Shown here one piece after another: positions 51,450 through 60,717 of a stretch of 64,000 nucleotides of DNA; the stretch's first letter is position 1, and every line of letters starts with the position of its first letter. The notes under the pieces were generated by a model. That model saw nothing but the letters and a program-made list of their open reading frames with translations, was not told where the DNA came from and did no database searches. The DNA is taken from assembly GCA_016719885.1 (NCBI GenBank), contig JADJYF010000004.1:345981-409980 (forward strand), in the 5' to 3' direction. Source of the DNA: Pseudomonadota bacterium. GTDB taxonomy: Bacteria; Pseudomonadota; Gammaproteobacteria; Ga0077536. Position numbers and translations under genes: made by a program.

Positions 51450-52640
51450 TCACGCGCTCCTGACCACTCCTGCCTGGGCCAAGGCCGCGCGCTCGTCCGT
51501 CGTCACACCCAATTCCTCCAACAACGCCTGCGTATCCTCGCCGAGGCGCGGCGCGCCGCGGCGTATGTCGCCAGGCGTGACCGAGAAGCGCGCCGCCGGC
51601 CGCGCCTGGCGCAGCGCGCCAGCCTGCGGGTGTTCGTAAACCTGCAGCAGATCGTTGGCCAGCACCTGCGGGTGTTGAATCATCTGGTTGCGCGTCAACA
51701 CCGGCGCGCAAGGCACGCCTTCCGCTTCGAGGCGCGCCAGCCAGTATTCGGCGCTGTGGCTACGCAGTCGTTCCTGGATGAGCGCGAGCCGCGCGTCGAT
51801 ATTGCGATCGCGCAGGGCCGGCGTGGCGAAGCGCGGATCGTCCAGCCACGCGGGCGTGTCCAGGGCGCGGGTGAGTGCGCGCCATTCCTTGTCCGACATC
51901 ACCGCCACGCTGATATGGCCGCTGGCGGTGTCGTAGATGAGATCGATGAAACTCGCCGCCGCCTGCTGCGGAATGTCGGCGCCGACCAGTGTCTGGCTGC
52001 CCATGTCGGACTGCCACAGGAAAGCGACAATCGCGTCGAGCATCGACAAGCGCACATGCTGGCCGGGCGCGCCGCGGCTGCGCGCGAGCAGCGCGGCGGT
52101 GATGGCCTGCGCCGCCATCAGGGCGCTGACCTTGTCCGGCACGATGGTGCGCACCAGGCGCGGCCGCGCTTCGTCCGAGCCGGCCTGCACGGTGGCGAGT
52201 CCCGACAGCGCCTGGATCAAGGGGTCGTAGACCGGTCGCGACGCGTAGGGGCCATCGAAGCCGAAGCCGGCGATGGACACGTACACGATGTCCGGGCGCG
52301 CCGCACGCACCACCGCTTCACCCAGGCCCATGCGTTCGATGACGCCGGGCCGGAAATTCTGCACGAACACATCCGCGCCGCGCGCCAGTTCCAGCAGCAG
52401 CGCCACGCCGCGCGGGTCTTTCAGATCGAGCGCCAGTGAACGCTTGTTACGGTTGTTGTTGAGAAAGGCGGCCGAGAAGTCACCGCGCCGGTTGCCGGCG
52501 CGACGCACGTAATCACCGCCGTCGGGATTTTCGACCTTGATGACTTCCGCGCCTTGGTCGGCCAGCATCATGGTCGCGAGCGGGCCGGAGATCATCGACG
52601 TCAGGTCGATGACACGAATACCGTGCAGGGGACCGGGCAT
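51450..52640 (-). CDS. CaiB/BaiF-family CoA transferase
   Basis: 396 residues, normal for class III CoA transferases, which move CoA between carboxylic acids. The N-terminus GIRVIDLTSMISGPLATMML and the segment GADVFVQNFRPGVIERMG are diagnostic; the catalytic Asp is expected in VYDPLIQALSG or the preceding region. The substrate cannot be read; relatives serve carnitine, bile-acid, oxalate or aromatic-acid pathways. It stands alone, with the phenol cluster starting about 1 kb away. Confidence 0.9.
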   Translation of the reverse strand: MPGPLHGIRVIDLTSMISGPLATMMLADQGAEVIKVENPDGGDYVRRAGNRRGDFSAAFLNNNRNKRSLALDLKDPRGVALLLELARGADVFVQNFRPGVIERMGLGEAVVRAARPDIVYVSIAGFGFDGPYASRPVYDPLIQALSGLATVQAGSDEARPRLVRTIVPDKVSALMAAQAITAALLARSRGAPGQHVRLSMLDAIVAFLWQSDMGSQTLVGADIPQQAAASFIDLIYDTASGHISVAVMSDKEWRALTRALDTPAWLDDPRFATPALRDRNIDARLALIQERLRSHSAEYWLARLEAEGVPCAPVLTRNQMIQHPQVLANDLLQVYEHPQAGALRQARPAARFSVTPGDIRRGAPRLGEDTQALLEELGVTTDERAALAQAGVVRSA

Positions 52641-52764
52641 GTGGCAATTCTCCGCTGCGGCTGAAGGGTTCGATGGCCGGCGTCGCGTGTTGTCCGCCGT
52701 GGCTATCATCCCGGCTAGGGATGGGCCATCATCGCCGATCATTGCCATCGAGAAGGAGTTCGTC

Positions 52765-53550
52765 ATGTCGCATCGTTCCATTCGCCGCATCATGCTCGCG
52801 GCCGTCGTCGCCGCGTTGCCCGCCATCGCCGAGGCCGGCGCCTTGACCGACATCCTGGTGGCCAAGCTCGGTGTCACCCAGCCGCAGGCCGACGGCGGCG
52901 CCGGCTCGATATTCAAACTCGCGCGCGCACAGATGACGCCCGAGAACTTCCAGAAGTTGAACGCGGTGGTGCCGGGCATGAGCGCCTATCTCGGCGCCGC
53001 GCCGGCCTTCCTGCCGGGCGAACAGGCGTCGGCGAACATGACTCCGGGAGGTGGGCTCGGCCAGGGCGCCGCCCTCGCCGGTGCGGCGGGCGCGGGCACC
53101 TCGGTCGGCGCGCTGGCGGCAGCGGCCGGTGGTCGTTCGACGGCCGGCACCTTGGCGGCGGCCGCCGCCGGTGGTGCTCCCGCCGGCAGCCTCGCGGCGG
53201 CGGCGGGCGGTGGTTCGACGACGGGCGCGCTGGCGGCGGCTGCGCTCGGTCAGCCGGTGTCGCCGACCGACGCGCTCAAGGGCGCGGCGCGCGACAAGCT
53301 GGCGGCTTCCGTGGGCGGTGCGGTACCGGGCGCGCAGGGCGGACTCGCCGGCGGCGCGGCCGGCGCCTTGCTCGCGGGCACCGCGGTGGGCGACAAGCTG
53401 CAGGCCGTCCAGGCGCTGGCGCCGGCCTTCTCTCAGCTCGGCATGAACCAGGGCTCGGTCGCGCAATTCCTGCCGATCGTGGTCGGCTACGTGAAGTCGG
53501 TCGGCGGCAAGTCGTCGTCGAAGCTGTTGACCCACGCGCTGGGGCTATAG
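52765..53550 (+). CDS. DUF2780 exported protein with Gly/Ala repeats
   Basis: 261 residues from ATG 52765 (AAGGAG 6–7 bases upstream). It has a signal peptide (IMLAAVVAALPAIAEA), then the first half of a DUF2780 domain (LVAKLGVTQPQADGGAGSIF, NFQKLNAVVPGM) and, after a Gly/Ala/Ser-rich insert of tandem GALAAAAGG-like units, the second half (FSQLGMNQGSVAQFLPIVVG). The insert is larger than usual. Function of the family is not known; it may be periplasmic. Confidence 0.8.
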   Translation: MSHRSIRRIMLAAVVAALPAIAEAGALTDILVAKLGVTQPQADGGAGSIFKLARAQMTPENFQKLNAVVPGMSAYLGAAPAFLPGEQASANMTPGGGLGQGAALAGAAGAGTSVGALAAAAGGRSTAGTLAAAAAGGAPAGSLAAAAGGGSTTGALAAAALGQPVSPTDALKGAARDKLAASVGGAVPGAQGGLAGGAAGALLAGTAVGDKLQAVQALAPAFSQLGMNQGSVAQFLPIVVGYVKSVGGKSSSKLLTHALGL

Positions 53551-53590
53551 CGCGACCATGCAACGCTGACGAGATGCGCGGGGGAGGCGC

Positions 53591-53884
53591 ATGACGATGG
53601 CGCAAGTGACACCGATGCAAGCCGGGCCCGGCGCGCGCGCCGACACGCCGCGCCATTACGTGCGCGTGACACGCGCCAATCATCGCGGCTACACCGAGTT
53701 CCAGTTCTCCATCGGCGACCCGACGCTGTACCTCGAAATGACACTGCCGCCGGCGGCCTTCGCCGAATTCTGCGCGCGTCACGACGCGGTGCACTTGACG
53801 CCGGCCGAAGCGCGCGCGGTCGATGCCGCGACGCGACGCTGGCAGGCGCACGACCAACACGAGGGGCAAAGCCGTGTCGATTGA
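53591..53884 (+). CDS. dmpK: Phenol hydroxylase subunit P0 / assembly protein
   Basis: 97 residues with GGGGAGG upstream. The DmpK-type motif is clear: HYVRVTRANHRGYTEFQFSI and FAEFCARHDAVHLTPAEA. In the well-studied enzymes this protein is not part of the active complex but is needed for assembly or iron loading of the diiron oxygenase. It starts the phenol hydroxylase operon, and its stop overlaps the P1 start by 11 bp. Confidence 0.88.
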   Translation: MTMAQVTPMQAGPGARADTPRHYVRVTRANHRGYTEFQFSIGDPTLYLEMTLPPAAFAEFCARHDAVHLTPAEARAVDAATRRWQAHDQHEGQSRVD

Positions 53885-54879
53885 TCTCAAGACCACTCAC
53901 GTCGAGCCGCTGCGCCGCACCTTCGATCACATCGCCGACAAGCTCGGCGGCGACAAGCCCGCCACGCGCTACCAGGAAGCGGTGTGGGGCCTGCAGCCAA
54001 CGCTGAATTTCCACTACCGCCCGACCTGGGACCAAAGCCACGCGCTGTACGACCCGCGCCGCACCGCCGTGGTGATGAAGGACTTCGACGATCTCGTCGA
54101 CCCGCGCCAGTACTACTACGGCACCTGGACCATACAGCGCGGCCGGCAACAGGATTCCCAGGAACGCAATTTCGACTTCGTCGAGAAGCGCGGTCTGCTG
54201 GCGGCGCTGACGCCGCAATGGCGCGAGCGCATCACGCGTTTCGTGCTGCCCATGCGCCATGTCGCGTGGGCGGCCAACACCAACAATTCCTATATCTGCG
54301 CCTACGGCCACGGCGGCCCGCTGACCTCGGCGGCCGGCATGCACATGATGGATGAACTCGGTGTTGCGCAGTACCTGTCGCGCGCCGGCCTGATGCTGGG
54401 CGACAACTCCCCGACCTTGCTCGACGTCGCCAAGGCGGCGTGGATGAGCGACGTGATGTGGCAGCCGCTGCGGCGCGTGGTCGAGAACACCATGGTGACG
54501 CGCGACTGGTTCGAACTGTTCGTGGCGCAGAACCTCGTCATCGATGGCCTGGTGCATCCGCTGGTGTTCGAGCGTTTCGACGCGCGCCTCATCCAGCAAG
54601 GGGGCGCGGTGTTCTCCGATGCTGTCGGAATTCATGGTCGACTGGTACGCCGAATCGAGTCGCTGGGTGGATGCGGTGCTGAAGACCGCCGCCGCCGAAG
54701 CGGCCGACAATCGCACCTTGCTGCAGGGCTGGACCTCGCGCTGGCTGCGCGACGTCGCCGAGGCCTTGCTGCCGCTCGCGGACTACGCCTTCGACGGCGA
54801 CGGTGCGGCCGAGGTGGCCGCGCTCGACAGCGCCTTGCGTGCGCGCGTCGCGCGTCTCGGCCTTACCCTCGAGGCTTGA
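53874..54879 (+). pseudogene. dmpL: Phenol hydroxylase subunit P1 (oxygenase beta), frameshifted
   Basis: Start GTG 53874 inside the P0 gene end, with GAGGGG upstream. The frame gives normal DmpL sequence (RYQEAVWGLQPTLNFHYRPT, PRQYYYGTWTIQRGRQQD, WAANTNNSYICAYGHGGPLT) to about 54617, then a +1 shift continues in another frame (MLSEFMVDWYAESSRWVDAV) to the stop at 54877. One extra C in TTCTCCG explains it. Full length about 334 residues, normal. P1 is the structural beta chain of the (P1–P3) dimer core that oxygenates phenol. Confidence 0.88.
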
Positions 54880-54882
54880 ACC

Positions 54883-55153
54883 ATGGCCGACAAAGTCTTC
54901 ATCTCCTGCAGAACAACGCCGAGGCGCAGCCATCATCGCCGCCATCCTCGCCGACAACCCGGCGGCGGTGCTCAATGAATCGCCGGGCATGGTCAAGATC
55001 GACTGCCCTTCGCGCCTCGTGATCCGGCGCGAGTCGGTCGAAGCGGCGCTTGGCCGCGAATTCGACCTGCAGGAAATCCACATCAATCTCATCTCCCTCG
55101 GCGGCAATATCGACGAGGACGACGACGAGTTCGTGTTGTACTGGCAGGCCTGA
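54883..55153 (+). pseudogene. dmpM: Phenol hydroxylase subunit P2 (effector protein), two frameshifts
   Basis: MADKVFIS in one frame is followed by LQNNAEA in a second and IIAAILADNPAAVLNESPGM to ISLGGNIDEDDDEFVLYWQA in a third, together about 90 residues, the usual DmpM length. The breaks at about 54908 (CCC read as CC) and 54930 are each one missing base. The family controls substrate access and electron flow at the diiron centre, like MmoB. Confidence 0.85.
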
Positions 55154-55194
55154 GCGGCCGCCGCGTCCACATCACGCGCACACTGGAATACATC

Positions 55195-56718
55195 ATGGCC
55201 AAGAAGCTCGGACTCAAGGAACGCTACGCACTGCTGACGCGCGGCCTGGATTGGGAAACGACCTACCAGCCGATGGACGCGGTGTTTCCCTATGACCAGT
55301 ACGAAGGCATCAAGATCAAGGACTGGGACGCATGGGCCGATCCCTTTCGTCTGACCATGGATGCCTACTGGAAATACCAGTCGGAGAAGGAGCGCAAGCT
55401 CTACGCCATCCTCGACGCCTTCCAGCAGAACAACGGCCAGCTGAATATTTCCGACGCCCGTTACCTGTCGGCGGTGAAGCTGTGGCTGCAGGGCATCACG
55501 CCGCTGGAATACGCTGCCCATCGCGGCTTCGCCCATGCCGGGCGCGCGTTTCGCGGCGCCGGCGCGCGTATCGCCTGCCAGATGCAGTCCATCGACGAAC
55601 TGCGTCACGCCCAGACCCAGTTGCACGCCTTCAGCCACTACAACAAGTTCTTCAACGGCTTTCACGGCTTCGCGCACATGCGCGACCGCGCCTGGTATCT
55701 GTCCATCCCCAAGAGCTTCTTCGAGGATGCGATGACGGCCGGCCCGTTCGAGTTCGTCACCTCGATCTCGTTTGCCTTCGAATACGTGCTGACCAATCTC
55801 TTGTTCATGCCCTTCGTGTCGGGCGCCGCCTATAACGGCGACATGGCCACCACCACTTTCGGCTTCTCCGCGCAGTCCGATGAATCGCGGCACATGACCC
55901 TCGGCCTCGAGGTGGTGAAGTTCATGCTGCAGCAGCACGAGGACAACGTGCCGATCGTGCAGGGTTGGCTGGATAAATGGTTCTGGCGCGGTTACCGCCT
56001 GCTCGGCCTGGTCGGCACCATGATGGATTACATGCTGCCGAAGAAAGTGATGTCATGGGCCGAGGCCTGGGGCATCTACTGGGAAGAAAACGGCGCGGCG
56101 CTGTTCCACGACCTCGGCCGCTACGGCATCCGCCTGCCCAAGCACCATGAAGTCGCGGCCAAGGAAAAGCATCGTCTGACCCACGAGATGTGGATCACGC
56201 TCTACCAATACGGCAATGCACTCAGCCTGCATACCTGGGTGCCGGACGACGAGGAAATCGCCTGGCTCAGCGAGAAGTACGGCGCGACCTTCGACACGCT
56301 GTACAAACCGCGCCTGCTGTTCCTGCGTGAACGCGAACAGCGCGGCGAGCGTTATTACAACAATCGCCTGCCGATGGTGTGCCAGGTGTGCCAGATCCCG
56401 ATGTTCTACACCGAGCCCGACGATCCGCTGACCCAGAGCGTGCGCATCGTCGAGGCGGCCGGTACCCGACACCATTGCTGTTCCGACGGCTGCGCCGACA
56501 TCTTCAATCACGAGCCGATGAAATACGTGCAGGCCCTGATCCCGCCGCAGCAGATCTATCGCGGCGAGGCCGGCGGCGCGCGTGACATCTTCGAATACGC
56601 GGCCTGGCTGCACCTCGAACGCGACGTCGACACCGGCGAGTACCGCGGTTCACCCGATCAGAAGCAGTGGGACGCCTGGCAGGAAGCACACAAGACCAAG
56701 CCGGCCAACGTGGCGTGA
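55195..56718 (+). CDS. dmpN: Phenol hydroxylase subunit P3 (diiron oxygenase alpha)
   Basis: 507 residues, intact and normal length. It holds the diiron centre: the ExxH-type ligands are visible in MQSIDELRHAQTQLHAF and again in SAQSDESRHMTLGLEVVK. The C-terminal part includes the zinc-like Cys cluster LPMVCQVCQIPMFY and RHHCCSDGCADIF. It hydroxylates phenol to catechol with O2, receiving electrons from P5. This is the best-preserved gene of the cluster. Confidence 0.95.
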   Translation: MAKKLGLKERYALLTRGLDWETTYQPMDAVFPYDQYEGIKIKDWDAWADPFRLTMDAYWKYQSEKERKLYAILDAFQQNNGQLNISDARYLSAVKLWLQGITPLEYAAHRGFAHAGRAFRGAGARIACQMQSIDELRHAQTQLHAFSHYNKFFNGFHGFAHMRDRAWYLSIPKSFFEDAMTAGPFEFVTSISFAFEYVLTNLLFMPFVSGAAYNGDMATTTFGFSAQSDESRHMTLGLEVVKFMLQQHEDNVPIVQGWLDKWFWRGYRLLGLVGTMMDYMLPKKVMSWAEAWGIYWEENGAALFHDLGRYGIRLPKHHEVAAKEKHRLTHEMWITLYQYGNALSLHTWVPDDEEIAWLSEKYGATFDTLYKPRLLFLREREQRGERYYNNRLPMVCQVCQIPMFYTEPDDPLTQSVRIVEAAGTRHHCCSDGCADIFNHEPMKYVQALIPPQQIYRGEAGGARDIFEYAAWLHLERDVDTGEYRGSPDQKQWDAWQEAHKTKPANVA

Positions 56719-56728
56719 GGGGGCATCG

Positions 56729-57092
56729 ATGAGCACCCGGTATCTCGGCGAGCGCTACGAATATCTCTCGGAGAACCGCGTCGAACAGTACGGCGGCGAC
56801 ATCAACATCTACGTGCGCTGGGAAAAGCATTTGATGTTCGCCTGTCCGTCGGCCTACCGCGTACCAACCGCGATGCGCCTCGGCGACTTCCTCGAGCACA
56901 TGCTGAAGCCCGACTACGCTGCCCATCCCGACTGCGCGGCGCTGGATTCGCGCGCGCTGCGCATGGAAGCTCGACAAGGCGCCGTGGCTGCCCGACTTCG
57001 ACAAGTCCATCGCCGACAACGGTGTCGGCCACATGAGCTATATCGAGTTCCACGCACCCGGCCTCGACGGTCTCAACGGCCTCGGCTACTGA
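56729..57092 (+). pseudogene. dmpO: Phenol hydroxylase subunit P4 (oxygenase gamma), frameshifted
   Basis: The frame from ATG 56729 gives DmpO sequence (GERYEYLSENRVEQYGGDIN, FACPSAYRVPTAMRLGDFLE) to about 56965. A +1 shift then continues as WKLDKAPWLPDFDKSIADNG and HMSYIEFHAPGLDGLNGLGY to the stop at 57090. The restored protein has about 120 residues, as in the family. P4 is the small structural subunit of the oxygenase. Confidence 0.87.
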
Positions 57093-57107
57093 GCGCAGCG
57101 GCACGCC

Positions 57108-58172
57108 GTGAGCTACCAGCTGACCATCGAGCCGCTCGGCGAGACGCTCGAAATCGAGGACGGCCAGAGCATGCTCGATGGCGCGCTGCGCGCCGGCATC
57201 TACCTGCCCTATGCTTGTAATCACGGCCTGTGCGGCACCTGCAAGGTGACGGTGCTGGCAGGCGAAGTGGAGCATCATCACGCCTCGTCGTTCGCGCTCA
57301 TGGACGTCGAGCGCGACGAAGGCCGGGCGCTGGCCTGCTGCGCGACCCTGTGCTCCGACGTCACCATCGAGGCCGATGTCGACGAGGAGCCCGATGCCGA
57401 ACGCCTGGCGGTCGGCGACCATCGTGCGCGCGTGTCGCGCATCGATGATCTCACGCCCACCGTCAAGCTCATCGGTCTCACGCTCGAAGACGGCGCGCTG
57501 TCCTTCCAGGCCGGCCAGTACTTGAACCTTCATATTCCCGGGCTGGACCAGCCGCGCGCGTTCTCGATTGCGAGCACGCCGTCGGCGCGACGCGACATCG
57601 AGCTGCACGTGCGCAGGATCGAGGGTGGCGCCGGCACCACTTACCTGCATGAGCGCCTGCGTTGCGGCGACGAGCTCGCCTTCACCGCGCCGCTGGGGCG
57701 GTTCTTCATCCGCAAGTCAGCGCCCGAGCCGGTCTTGCTGCTGGCCGGCGGCTCGGGCGTGTCGAGCCCGAAGTCGATGATTATCGACCTGCTAGAGACC
57801 GGCGACGAACGCGCCATCACGCTCATCCACGGCGTGCGCAATCGCGGCGAGCTGTATGACCAGGCGCTGTTCGAAACGCTGGCGCAACGCCATCCCCACT
57901 TTCGCTACGTGCCGGCGCTGTCCGACGGCGCGCCTGACGATGGCTGGACGGGGGAGCGCGGCCACGTGCACGAAGTCGCCGAGCGGCTGTTCGACGCGCG
58001 CTTCGCCGGCATGAAAGCCTATTTGTGCGGGCCGCCGGCGATGGTCGACGCCTGCCTCACCAGCCTCATGCGTGGGCGCCTGTTCGAAGAACATATCTTC
58101 ATGGAGCATTTTTTCTGCGCCGCCGATGCCGCGCGGCCGGCGCGGCGCAGCGCGCTGTTCAAGAAGTTCTAG
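57108..58172 (+). CDS. dmpP: Phenol hydroxylase subunit P5 (FAD and 2Fe-2S reductase)
   Basis: 354 residues from GTG 57108. The N-terminal plant-type ferredoxin domain has CNHGLCGTCKVTVLAG and ACCATLC; the FAD domain has RAFSIASTPS; the NAD domain has LLLAGGSGVSSPKSM and YLCGPPAMVDACL. It takes electrons from NADH and feeds the P3 diiron centre. The gene is whole, but its TAG stop is shared with the left end of the IS630-type insertion: T and A are the duplicated target, G is the first base of the element. Confidence 0.95.
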   Translation: MSYQLTIEPLGETLEIEDGQSMLDGALRAGIYLPYACNHGLCGTCKVTVLAGEVEHHHASSFALMDVERDEGRALACCATLCSDVTIEADVDEEPDAERLAVGDHRARVSRIDDLTPTVKLIGLTLEDGALSFQAGQYLNLHIPGLDQPRAFSIASTPSARRDIELHVRRIEGGAGTTYLHERLRCGDELAFTAPLGRFFIRKSAPEPVLLLAGGSGVSSPKSMIIDLLETGDERAITLIHGVRNRGELYDQALFETLAQRHPHFRYVPALSDGAPDDGWTGERGHVHEVAERLFDARFAGMKAYLCGPPAMVDACLTSLMRGRLFEEHIFMEHFFCAADAARPARRSALFKKF

Positions 58173-59332
58173 TGTGCTGTCCCGTGATGAGCTTTCATAA
58201 TTATTGAGGATCGGATCGGCTACTCTGTCTGCGAGGAGCCTGACGATGCCTGCCGGTCGACCCAAATCCTATGCCGTTACTTTGAGTGATGAACAGCGCT
58301 CTCAATTGGAGAGCTTTGCCCGCTCCCGCAGCTTGCCTCACGCCTTGGCACGGCGCGCCAAGATCATCCTCATGGCAGCTGATGGCATGGCCAATAGTGC
58401 AATCGCTGCCAAGGTTGAGGTCTCCAATCCGACCATCGCAGATTGGTGTCGACGGTATATCGCCAACGGCATTGATGGGTTTCACGATCTGCCGCCGGGC
58501 CGTCGTCAGCGTACCTACGAAGATGACGACGTTGCCCAGCTCATGCAACTCGCGCTCGACCAGCGCCCACGCAACGCGACCCACTGGAGTACACGTACCT
58601 TCGCGCACGAAACACAGGTCTCCAAGAGCACCGTCCATCGCTACTTCACGCTGTTTGGCATCCAGCCTCATCGAACGCGCACCTTCACTCTGTCGAACGA
58701 TCCTTTTTTGTTGAAAAGGTCCGCGACATTGTCGGCTTGTATCTCAATCCTCCCGATAATGCGCTGGTTTTATGTGTCGATGAAAAGACTCAGATTCAGG
58801 CCCTGGAACGCAGCCAGCCGATCTTGCCACTGGGTCTCGGATACATCGAAGGAGTGACCCACGATTACTTTCGACACGGCACCACGACGCTTTTCGCCGC
58901 CCTCGATATCGCCACTGGCACAGTCATTAGCCAATGCAAACCTCGGCATCGACATCAGGAATTCCTGGCTTTCCTGCGTCACATTGAAGCCAACGTGCCG
59001 ACTGCATTGGACGTGCATGTGGTGATGGACAACTACGCCACACACAAACATGCCAAGGTCCGCGCTTGGTTCGCTCAACGACCGCGCTTCCATGTTCATT
59101 TCACGCCGACGTACGCTTCTGGCTCAATCAGGTCGAGCGCTGGTTCGGGATCATCAGCCAGCGCGCCATCAAGCGCGGAACGTCCCGAAACGTTAAACAA
59201 CTTATCGATCGAATCCAGCAGTTCGTGGGGCAGTACAACGCACAATCTACGCCTTTTGCCTGGACTGCTACCGCCGATTCAATCTTGCAAAAACTCGCTA
59301 GACTTTCGAAACTTCTTCGTGGGACAGCACAC
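58172..59332 (+). mobile_element. IS630-family insertion sequence
   Basis: 1161 bp bounded by imperfect inverted ends beginning GTGTGCTGTCCC (left) and, on the opposite strand at the right, GTGTGCTGTCCC, then diverging. It is flanked by TA on both sides (58170–58171 and 59333–59334), the usual duplicated target of the family. It carries one transposase gene. It separates the phenol hydroxylase reductase gene from the ferredoxin gene. Confidence 0.93.
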
Positions 59333-59335
59333 TAG
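58246..59335 (+). pseudogene. IS630-family transposase, two frameshifts
   Basis: ATG 58246 has GAGGAG upstream. Residues 1 to about 155 give the helix-turn-helix half (YAVTLSDEQRSQLESFARSR, NSAIAAKVEVSNPTIADWCR). A -1 shift at the TTTTTT tract near 58705 leads to the catalytic half (LVLCVDEKTQIQALERSQPI with the first Asp, DVHVVMDNYATHKHAKV with the second), and a second -1 shift near 59120 gives the Glu in WLNQVERWFGIISQ. The first shift has the form of a slippery site and could be programmed; the second looks like a missing T. The last stop uses the flanking TA plus G. As read the element is probably inactive. Confidence 0.87.
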
Positions 59336-59650
59336 TGCATGACGTGGATAGGCAGTTCCTGGTCACGCTGGCCGACAGCGGTGCGTCTTTTCCGTGCAAG
59401 GACGGCCAGAACGTGCTGGCGGCCATGGAGAAACTCGGGCGCCGCGGCATTCCGGTTGGCTGTCGTGGCGGCGGCTGCGGCATCTGCCGCGTGCAGGTGG
59501 TGGCGGGCATGCGCTACCGCACCCAGAAAATGAGCCGCGCGCAGGTCAGCGAAGAAGATCGCGGCCGGCATCTGCCTCGCCTGCAAGTTGATTCCCGAGG
59601 GCGATATCACCGTGCGCGCCCTCGGCCTCCTGCGCCGCGACTGCGGCTAG
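59335..59650 (+). pseudogene. 2Fe-2S ferredoxin of catechol-dioxygenase-reactivation type, frameshifted
   Basis: It starts at GTG 59335, directly after the IS target site. The N-terminal frame carries FLVTLADSGASFPCKDGQNV and the cluster motif GCRGGGCGICRVQVVAG. A +1 shift near 59565 (extra G in CGCGGCC) leads to GICLACKLIPEGDITVRALG and a stop at 59648. This XylT/DmpQ-like protein reduces the iron of inactivated catechol 2,3-dioxygenase. Without the IS its GTG would overlap the phenol hydroxylase reductase stop (TAGTG), so the two were coupled. Confidence 0.85.
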
Positions 59651-60602
59651 GCGCGGCGCGCGCCTTGCGCGGCGCGGTACGTGCCGGCAGCGGCGGCAGC
59701 TTCGCAGCGACTTCCACGATCTCCTCGCGCAGCCAGCGATGGGTCGCGTCGTCGTCGTATTGCGGATGCCAATAGAGCTCGAGCTCGAGATCCGGGCAGG
59801 CGATTGGCGGTGTGACGAGTTTGAGTGGCACGCGCTCGGCCATGAGCGCGCAAGGCGCTCCTGCATCACCGCCACGCCGCGGGTCTCGGCGACGATCAAC
59901 GGAATGGCCATGTAGTGGGGCGTCAGCACGCGGTTGCGGTAACGCACGTTGAGCGTATCGAGGTGCAGGGTCTCGTGGCTGTACAGGCGCTTGGGTTCGA
60001 TGGTGTAGCCGACCTGCGGCAGGCGGCGGAAGTGCTCGAAGTCCATCCCTTCGTGAACCTCGGCGTTGTCGCGCGCGGCGACACACACGTAGCGATCGCG
60101 AAACAGCGGCACCGAACGCAGCGCGGCCGCGTCGATCGCGCCCGACGGCACGATGAAGAACTCCATCTCGGCCGCGCCGCGGCGCTCCAGCATCCGCGGT
60201 GTCACATCGACGAAGAACAGCGTGAGATTGGGCGCGTCGTCCTCCAGGCGCCGCATGAGCTGACCGCCGAGCAGCCAGTCGATGTAGTCGGCGGTGGCAA
60301 TCGTGAAGTCGCGTCGCGCGAGGCGCGGCTCCTCGACGCCGGACTCCAGCGTCTCGTGCACCTGCTTGATGATGGCGCGGATGCGCGGCGCGAGCTGTTC
60401 GGCGCGCGCTGTAGGCTGCATGGCGCGACCGCTCCAGCGAAACAAGGATCGTCGAAGGCCCGCGCAGCCGTTCGAGCGCGAGATCGACGGCGGATTGCGT
60501 ACGCGACAGGCGTCGCGCGGCGACGCTGACGCTGCGCACGGTCCACAGCACGTCGAACACGCGCAGCAGGTTCAAATCGAGGTTGCGCAGGGTGGTGGCC
60601 AT
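59607..60602 (-). pseudogene. LysR-family transcriptional regulator, several frameshifts
   Basis: The N-terminal frame gives a LysR helix-turn-helix (LRNLDLNLLRVFDVLWTVRS, VSVAARRLSRTQSAVDLALE). Two breaks close together near 60435–60465 change frame through RAFDDP to SGRAMQPTARAEQLAPRIRA, and the co-inducer domain continues (ARRDFTIATADYIDWLLGGQ, VCVAARDNAEVHEGMDFEHF). Near 59850 it returns to the first frame (AERVPLKLVTPPIACPDLEL). Restored length is about 310, normal. It resembles NahR/NodD-like regulators of aromatic pathways and diverges from the dioxygenase genes. Regulation of a phenol cluster by a LysR protein instead of a DmpR/NtrC type is notable. Confidence 0.82.
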
Positions 60603-60644
60603 GGCGTCCGCCTGTCCATGAATGAGTTTGGATGATATTAGATA

Positions 60645-60657
60645 TTGAAAGTATCAA
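60645..60657. promoter_or_regulatory. LysR-type box in the divergent promoter
   Basis: TTGAAAGTATCAA (60645–60657) has the T-N11-A form with inverted TTGA and TCAA ends typical of LysR binding sites. It is in a short AT-rich stretch between the LysR gene and the divergent oxygenase gene, 43 bp from the LysR start. Confidence 0.45.
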
Positions 60658-60717
60658 ATTGAACAATTTCACGACCTGGCTAAGCTGCTCCTCACCGCAA
60701 CGTTCGCGAGGAGACGC

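Noticed and set aside
54883..55153. P2 subunit region as several unrelated small genes
   Set aside because: The three frames join into one DmpM-like protein in the correct operon position.
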